10,743 nucleotides of DNA from Bacteroidota bacterium. GTDB lineage: Bacteria > Pseudomonadota > Alphaproteobacteria > Puniceispirillales > Puniceispirillaceae. The notes under the pieces are model-generated. The model worked only from the letters and a program-made list of their open reading frames with translations, was not told the origin of the DNA and ran no database searches. Position 1 is the first letter of the stretch. Every line of letters starts with the position of its first letter. The stretch lies in assembly GCA_009936825.1 (NCBI GenBank), contig JAACDV010000182.1, positions 1 to 10,743 on the forward strand, written 5' to 3'. Below, in pieces: positions 6,937 to 10,743 of the stretch. A program made the position numbers and the translations under genes.

Positions 6937-7653
6937 ATGGGGCATGGATTTACGCGCTATGCGTTATATTTTCTGGCCGCTGAGGATAGCCCGGTACAAA
7001 TCTTTGGCGACGCGTGGCTTGGCTGGAGTGTGACCCGCGGCAAAGCGCTTCCGCACCCCCAAATTAGCGGTCTGCCGATGCCGCCTGATCAGATCACCGC
7101 CACGCCGCGCAAATACGGTTTTCATGGCACCCTCAAACCCCCTTTTCGTCTTGCCGCCAATACCAGCGAGGACGATCTCGTGGATCATGCGCGTTTGGTT
7201 GTTGCTGCCATTCCGCAGTTTGTTATTCCGGCCTTGCAGATTGCTTTTATGGGTCAGTTTTTAGCGCTAGTGCTCCGGGATAGCTGCGCTGCGCACCCAA
7301 AGCTTGCCAGCCTTGCCAGCACTCTCGTGGAAAAGCTGGACCATTTTCGCGCGCCGCTGAGTGAGGACGAGCTACGCCATCGCCGGAGCACAAAGCTAAC
7401 CGCTGGGCAGGATGCGTTGCTTGCTCGGTGGGGATATCCTTATGTGATGGATGAATTTCGGTTTCACATGACGCTGACCGGCCGCCTAAATCCAGCTGAC
7501 CAGCGGGAGGTGTACTCCGCGCTTCAAACGCATATCGGGCATCTTATCGGGCAGCCGGTTAGGGTCAGCGATATAGGCCTAGTCGGCGAGGCTCCGGACG
7601 GACAGTTCCATCTGATAAGCCGCCTAGCAATGGCCCCTGTGAGCGACGGATAA
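6937..7653 (+). CDS. DUF1045 family protein (2H phosphoesterase-like)
   Basis: Member of DUF1045 (PF06299), a family often annotated as a putative phosphonate-metabolism protein because homologues sit in C-P lyase operons. The two H-x-T motifs of the 2H phosphoesterase fold are present: YGFHGTLKPPF (H63, T65) and FRFHMTLTGRL (H177, T179). They would form a pocket acting on a 2',3'-cyclic or similar phosphodiester; the real substrate is not established. The sequence begins with the family pattern RYALYF and contains ARWGYPYV before the second motif. I start it at ATG 6937, with AAGAGG nine bases upstream, giving 238 residues, the family size. The frame is open back to 6685 but that part is unlike the family. 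No phn genes are in the window. The stop is 22 bases before the candidate IS6 end. Confidence 0.9.
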   Translation: MGHGFTRYALYFLAAEDSPVQIFGDAWLGWSVTRGKALPHPQISGLPMPPDQITATPRKYGFHGTLKPPFRLAANTSEDDLVDHARLVVAAIPQFVIPALQIAFMGQFLALVLRDSCAAHPKLASLASTLVEKLDHFRAPLSEDELRHRRSTKLTAGQDALLARWGYPYVMDEFRFHMTLTGRLNPADQREVYSALQTHIGHLIGQPVRVSDIGLVGEAPDGQFHLISRLAMAPVSDG

Positions 7654-7675
7654 AGGTGCGCCCTAACGTTTAATT

Positions 7676-8039
7676 GGTGTTGTCAGGCAAACTTGCCGTC
7701 GCTTTGGTTGCCCTTAATTTTTCTAGATGACACCACAAAACACCTTCAAATATTTCAAGATTTTGCCAAAAATCATCCGCTTGACGGTTATGCATTACAT
7801 GGCATTTAGACAAAGTTTCCGTCAAAATAAACGGTGAAAGATTTTACTTTTGGCGCGCCGTTGATCATTAAGGGGAAGTTCTTGAATGCTTTGTTACAAA
7901 ACGATGCAACAAGGCTGCAGCGAAAAAGTTCTTCATAGAAATAATGCCAAAGCCTGAATCTCCAAAGATTATCGCGACTGACAAGTTGCCATCCTACGGC
8001 GCGGCTTTTCGTGAGGTTGGAAATTCAGACTGTAGATAG
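7676..8039 (+). mobile_element. Degraded IS6-family insertion sequence, right end lost
   Basis: This covers nearly all of the roughly 400-base gap between the DUF1045 and DUF262 genes. A candidate left end GGTGTTGTCAGGCAAACTT (7676-7694) lies 51 bases before the transposase ATG, a spacing normal for IS6 elements and similar in shape to the family's GG-x-x-x-TGT-CAAA ends; I could not confirm the exact element. No matching inverted copy is seen before 8050, so the right end and the C-terminal third of the transposase are gone. The gap's remaining bases (7654-7675 and 8040-8049) show nothing. Confidence 0.75.
7727..8039 (+). pseudogene. IS6-family transposase relic
   Basis: From ATG 7727, frame 1 reads MTPQNT then FKYFKILPKIIRLTVM, the usual N-terminus of alphaproteobacterial IS6 transposases. 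At about 7799 the similarity jumps to the +1 frame. There it reads WHLD (first catalytic Asp, codon 7809-7811), KINGERFYFWRAVDH, a TAA stop at 7869-7871 where the family has Glu, GEVLECFVTKR, and TDKLPSYGAAFREVGN with the second catalytic Asp at 7980-7982. It ends at TAG 8037-8039. Roughly 50 codons between the N-terminus and WHLD are missing, and the third catalytic residue (Glu) and the C-terminus are absent. The Glu after WHLD has become Lys. The gene is clearly inactive. Family alignment is from memory of IS6 proteins, but the match is strong over more than 60 residues. Confidence 0.87.
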
Positions 8040-8049
8040 GCAAAATGGG

Positions 8050-10140
8050 TCATTGCGAAACATCCATCTGCTTCGCCAATGACTGATTTATCAGATCAAT
8101 GATATTTTCAATATCATCAAAGGATGACATCTGCAGTTCAACGTCACCATTACCCCATGTGCCAAGATTGCTGACATCTTTGCATATTTCGTGTGGATCA
8201 TTGATCTGGGAAAATTTCATATTTAAGTAAAGAGTTAATCGGTCAATTTTTGGAACAATGTCGACAAAATTTGTCCGATATTTGAAGGCCACATAGCGTT
8301 TCAAAAACTCCATCTGGACATCATTATCAAGCGCGAGAATACGCGTTTGCAATTGATCAAACAGATCTTTGCTCACCCCCCCTAACAACTTGGGATGATC
8401 TTCAATCGCGTAGCTCGATGCTCGTGTATTATTTTCGTAATATTTGCCTAAATACTCCTCATCTATTTTTGGCATAGACCAAACTTTGAGCGCTTTTTTT
8501 GCCAATTCAGCCAATCGCCCCAATAATGCTTCTTCATCAAACCGATCGAGTTGCGCCAAATACCGATTCAACTTAATCGGACTATCTTTGAATCCATTTT
8601 CCATATCACGTTTTTCGGCAAATGATCGGTCGCCATATTCTGAATTATAGCCTGTAAGTGTCAGATTCCCCATTCGATGCAAATGTTCATTTTTTATCGC
8701 TTGCCAATTCTCACCTAGTTCTTTTTTCCAGGCCGAAGAAACATCACCGTTTTGCGGAATGATATGTTCAATGGTGTAATCATCAACATTGACCCGTTCT
8801 CTCCTGTTGAAATTTTCAAACCGGTCTAGCCAGTATTTTTGAATTGGTTTGTTATAAACTTCATATTGCTGAATGGCGTGCTCAAACTCCGCGTCATTAG
8901 GAAACCTATTTTCACGAGTCATCGCCAGAAAATGCGCCTTGATCGAGTTCAGATAATCTGCCTTTCTCAACGCATTTGCAAAGGCGGCAAATGTCTTGTT
9001 ATGTGCCCTTGCTGTTGTACACACCGTCCGACGAAAAATATAGGATTCAACTAAATATACGGCCTCGGCAAAGTCATTGAGGTTTAATAATTCCGTATCA
9101 TAATCGTGATAGAGCTGGAGCAGGAAGGGATAGGCCACATCAACCTTTAGTCCAGCAAGGTCTTGAAAGGCACGACTTAGTTTTAAGTTTTCCTCAGTCC
9201 CCAGAACCATTGCGCAAAAATAGCTCGCGAAATGACGAATGTCGCCCACTAGCGCTTCGACACCTTCTTCTACCACATCGTCGGTCAGACTGTATTTTTT
9301 GAACGCCTCATAGACGGCTTTCTTGTTCGGAATGCTGCCTGTTTTCAAAGTCAGATAATCACGCATAAATGCGTCAAAGTCCTTTATATCGCCGGCATCC
9401 CTAAACATCTGCTCCATCGGATACCAGTAAACTTCATACAAACGCTGCTGAAGATTGCTCTCTAGCACCATCAGCACATAATTGCGGATCAAGTCTGACT
9501 GACTAAGTTCAAGCCCCTTTGAATTCATGCTTTCGAAAATGACTTGGGGATTATCCTGATCCCGGGTCAACGACACATCGACAATCGAAAGTTTTTTCAG
9601 GCCATGACATAAAGCCGTAAAGTCATACTGCTGACTTGCTACACGCTTGAACAGAAAACGGTAATTTTGTGTAATTCGATAAGAGGCGTCTTGCGGTTCC
9701 GGCTCACCGTTAACAAGGGCACTTAAAGTTGCTTTGTCTGTTTTAGACCGGATTAACCGATTTCTCTTTTCGCCCTTCTCTAGCGGATCAACAAGATAAC
9801 GGTGCCTAATCTTCTCAGCAGAAAAGTCGTCAACAGGTTCATCATTTCCCACAATTTCGGCAAGTGCTGCCAAAATCAGGGTGAGTGTTGTTAAGCGTTG
9901 TTGACCATCGATCAAAAGCAACGATGATTTGTTTGTCACTTGCGACTGGGCTGCCTCAACATAAACCACCGAGCCAACAAAATGTTCGGTGACATTATCG
10001 TTAGAACCTGCATGTAAAATATCTTTCCAGAGCTGGTCACACTCCTTTTCACTCCATGAATAGGTGCGTTGATAAATTGGCACTTCCAACTGAGATGAGC
10101 TCTGCAGAAAATTCAAAAATCTTGCTTCTCTTGCCTTCAT
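8050..10140 (-). CDS. GmrSD-type DUF262-DUF1524-DUF5655 restriction protein
   Basis: Single-chain homologue of GmrS plus GmrD, modification-dependent (type IV-like) nucleases that cut phage DNA carrying modified bases. The N-terminal DUF262 domain has PIYQRTYSW (21-29) and the NTPase/ParB-like motif DGQQRLTTL (78-86), plus the conserved FESMNSKGLELSQSDLIRN (202-220). The middle, about 240-450, is helical. The DUF1524 His-Me nuclease core is YTIEHIIPQN (455-464; H459) with HRMGNLTLTGYNSEYGDRSF (488-507) and K510. The C-terminal part, about 583-690, matches DUF5655. All key nuclease residues appear intact and 696 residues is a normal length. GGGAGGG (10146-10152) lies five bases before ATG. It follows the 109-aa gene by 33 bases. 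Hand counts show AT-rich stretches (for example 23 GC of 60 at 8401-8460, against 37 of 60 at 3001-3060), and a broken IS6 element lies ten bases beyond its stop, both suggesting transfer. Target modification unknown. Confidence 0.94.
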   Translation of the reverse strand: MKAREARFLNFLQSSSQLEVPIYQRTYSWSEKECDQLWKDILHAGSNDNVTEHFVGSVVYVEAAQSQVTNKSSLLLIDGQQRLTTLTLILAALAEIVGNDEPVDDFSAEKIRHRYLVDPLEKGEKRNRLIRSKTDKATLSALVNGEPEPQDASYRITQNYRFLFKRVASQQYDFTALCHGLKKLSIVDVSLTRDQDNPQVIFESMNSKGLELSQSDLIRNYVLMVLESNLQQRLYEVYWYPMEQMFRDAGDIKDFDAFMRDYLTLKTGSIPNKKAVYEAFKKYSLTDDVVEEGVEALVGDIRHFASYFCAMVLGTEENLKLSRAFQDLAGLKVDVAYPFLLQLYHDYDTELLNLNDFAEAVYLVESYIFRRTVCTTARAHNKTFAAFANALRKADYLNSIKAHFLAMTRENRFPNDAEFEHAIQQYEVYNKPIQKYWLDRFENFNRRERVNVDDYTIEHIIPQNGDVSSAWKKELGENWQAIKNEHLHRMGNLTLTGYNSEYGDRSFAEKRDMENGFKDSPIKLNRYLAQLDRFDEEALLGRLAELAKKALKVWSMPKIDEEYLGKYYENNTRASSYAIEDHPKLLGGVSKDLFDQLQTRILALDNDVQMEFLKRYVAFKYRTNFVDIVPKIDRLTLYLNMKFSQINDPHEICKDVSNLGTWGNGDVELQMSSFDDIENIIDLINQSLAKQMDVSQ

Positions 10141-10173
10141 AATTGCCCTCCCTTCGGCTTCATGAAGTCAAAC

Positions 10174-10503
10174 CTAGTCATAGGTCTGCCCCTTACAGGC
10201 GTCATAGGCCTCCTGCTTCTCTTCGGGTTTTATGAGTAATGCCCATAACGCGCCTGGCTTGAGGTCGCTATCAACGTGGCCAAGGTCCTTGCGCACCGTT
10301 CTCAGAAACCTCTTTCCTTGCCTAATATTGTCAGATGAATCCCCTCCATCTGGCGATATTGCCATTTTCTCCCATTGTTTAATGAGATTAGGCGAACCCC
10401 ATACCAACATTGTTGGAATCACACGTTTGACCAGTTTCGGCTCGACGCTGACGCCGCTAGTCGGGTAGCTCGCTTCACCGGATATGGTGGTATTAGTTAT
10501 CAT
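10174..10503 (-). CDS. Small unrecognised protein upstream of the GmrSD-type gene
   Basis: A 109-aa soluble protein of unknown function. It has no signal peptide or membrane helix. After a Ser/Thr-rich start (residues 1-20) comes a hydrophobic strand VKRVIPTMLVWGSPNLIKQWE (about 25-45), then a charged stretch and TVRKDLGH (69-76). The WGSP-LI-x-x-W and RKDLGH pattern reminds me of the cytoplasmic C-terminal part of some uncharacterised membrane proteins, but I cannot name a family. GGAGGG (10513-10518) nine bases before ATG is a strong ribosome binding site, supporting a real gene. It precedes the restriction gene by 33 bases in the same direction, so the two are probably cotranscribed and it may be a regulator, accessory or immunity factor of the defence protein. 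An unrelated cargo gene is the alternative. Confidence 0.65.
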   Translation of the reverse strand: MITNTTISGEASYPTSGVSVEPKLVKRVIPTMLVWGSPNLIKQWEKMAISPDGGDSSDNIRQGKRFLRTVRKDLGHVDSDLKPGALWALLIKPEEKQEAYDACKGQTYD

Positions 10504-10561
10504 TCGAGATGACCCTCCAAAGTCCCTTCAGACCAACGAGAAAATCACCCCAGAAATCAAA

Positions 10562-10603
10562 CTATCGGGAAACACATCACAATGTGATCTTCGTGAACGA
10601 TAG
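10562..10603 (-). promoter_or_regulatory. Nested palindrome, possible operator of the defence operon
   Basis: A perfect 13-base palindrome around one central base, ATCACA-A-TGTGAT (10576-10588), sits inside an outer inverted repeat, CTATCG (10562-10567) and CGATAG (10598-10603), with spacers of 8 and 9 bases. It lies 59-100 bases upstream of the ATG of the 109-aa gene, where an operator would be expected. No T-run accompanies it, so an intrinsic terminator is less likely. No regulator gene is visible in the window. Confidence 0.42.
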
Positions 10604-10618
10604 ACATGCGCTACCGTC

Positions 10619-10634
10619 AATATATTGATATATT
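10619..10634. repeat. AT-only inverted repeat
   Basis: AATATAT and ATATATT arms of 7 bases around a TG centre, 16 bases upstream of the nested palindrome in the direction of the defence operon. Such a sequence can be part of a promoter or bind an architectural protein, but AT-rich palindromes of this size also arise by chance. Confidence 0.3.
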
Positions 10635-10743
10635 ACTCTGCATTGTTATTGATTTCATACCGGAGCAAATATGCCCCAACGTGCCTTACCCAACGCCGTG
10701 GGTTCTTGAACAAATGCATCCTATGCGATTCTACAAGATGGTC

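Noticed and set aside
10671..10709. ATG with GGAG upstream on the + strand near the right edge
   Set aside because: The frame stops after 12 codons (TGA), too short to support as a gene.
10633..10743. Possible C-terminus (36 aa) of a gene entering from the right on the - strand, ending TAA at 10633-10635
   Set aside because: An open stretch of 36 codons is expected by chance quite often and the residues suggest no family. Sequence beyond 10743 would decide.

Overview
The window looks like a chromosomal segment of an alphaproteobacterium, possibly a marine or SAR116-like lineage. The evidence is indirect: a DUF1045 protein, a long ureidoglycolate-lyase-family protein, the particular Gfo/Idh/MocA and xylose-isomerase-like subfamilies, and an IS6 relic of a type I associate with Alphaproteobacteria. 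The lineage is an inference from protein resemblance only. There are ten intact protein genes, one transposase relic, and no tRNA, rRNA or CRISPR array that I can see.

Left part (1-2465): a ten-helix DMT/EamA transporter (+), whose start lies at the window edge, converges on a ureidoglycolate-lyase-family gene (-). That gene is divergent from a small zinc-ribbon SAM methyltransferase (+) that most likely starts at a TTG codon behind a good ribosome binding site.

Central part (2557-6686): two two-gene sugar-catabolism operons face each other. On the + strand a 351-aa xylose-isomerase-like TIM-barrel protein overlaps a Gfo/Idh/MocA dehydrogenase by 4 bases. On the - strand a 247-aa TIM-barrel protein is followed after 30 bases by a second Gfo/Idh/MocA dehydrogenase. 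The two dehydrogenase genes end 21 bases apart. The four enzymes belong to different subfamilies, so this is not a recent inverted duplication. Each pair fits a logic of NAD(P)-dependent oxidation at a sugar or polyol carbon combined with isomerisation, epimerisation or cleavage of the keto product. No transporter or regulator for the substrate is in the window.

Right of this (6937-7653) is a DUF1045 two-histidine (2H) phosphoesterase-like protein, usually linked to phosphonate operons but here with no phn neighbours. Twenty-two bases after its stop begins a degraded IS6-family element (about 7676-8039). It keeps a candidate left end, the transposase start and the first two catalytic aspartates, but carries an internal deletion, a frameshift and nonsense codons, and lacks its right end.

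The relic abuts a visibly more AT-rich module on the - strand (8050-10503). This is a small 109-aa gene with a strong ribosome binding site, followed 33 bases later by a 696-aa DUF262-DUF1524-DUF5655 protein, a single-chain GmrSD-type (type IV restriction-like) nuclease. A nested palindrome lies 59-100 bases upstream of the small gene and could be its operator. The relic beside a composition shift suggests a horizontally acquired anti-phage module placed next to ordinary metabolic genes.
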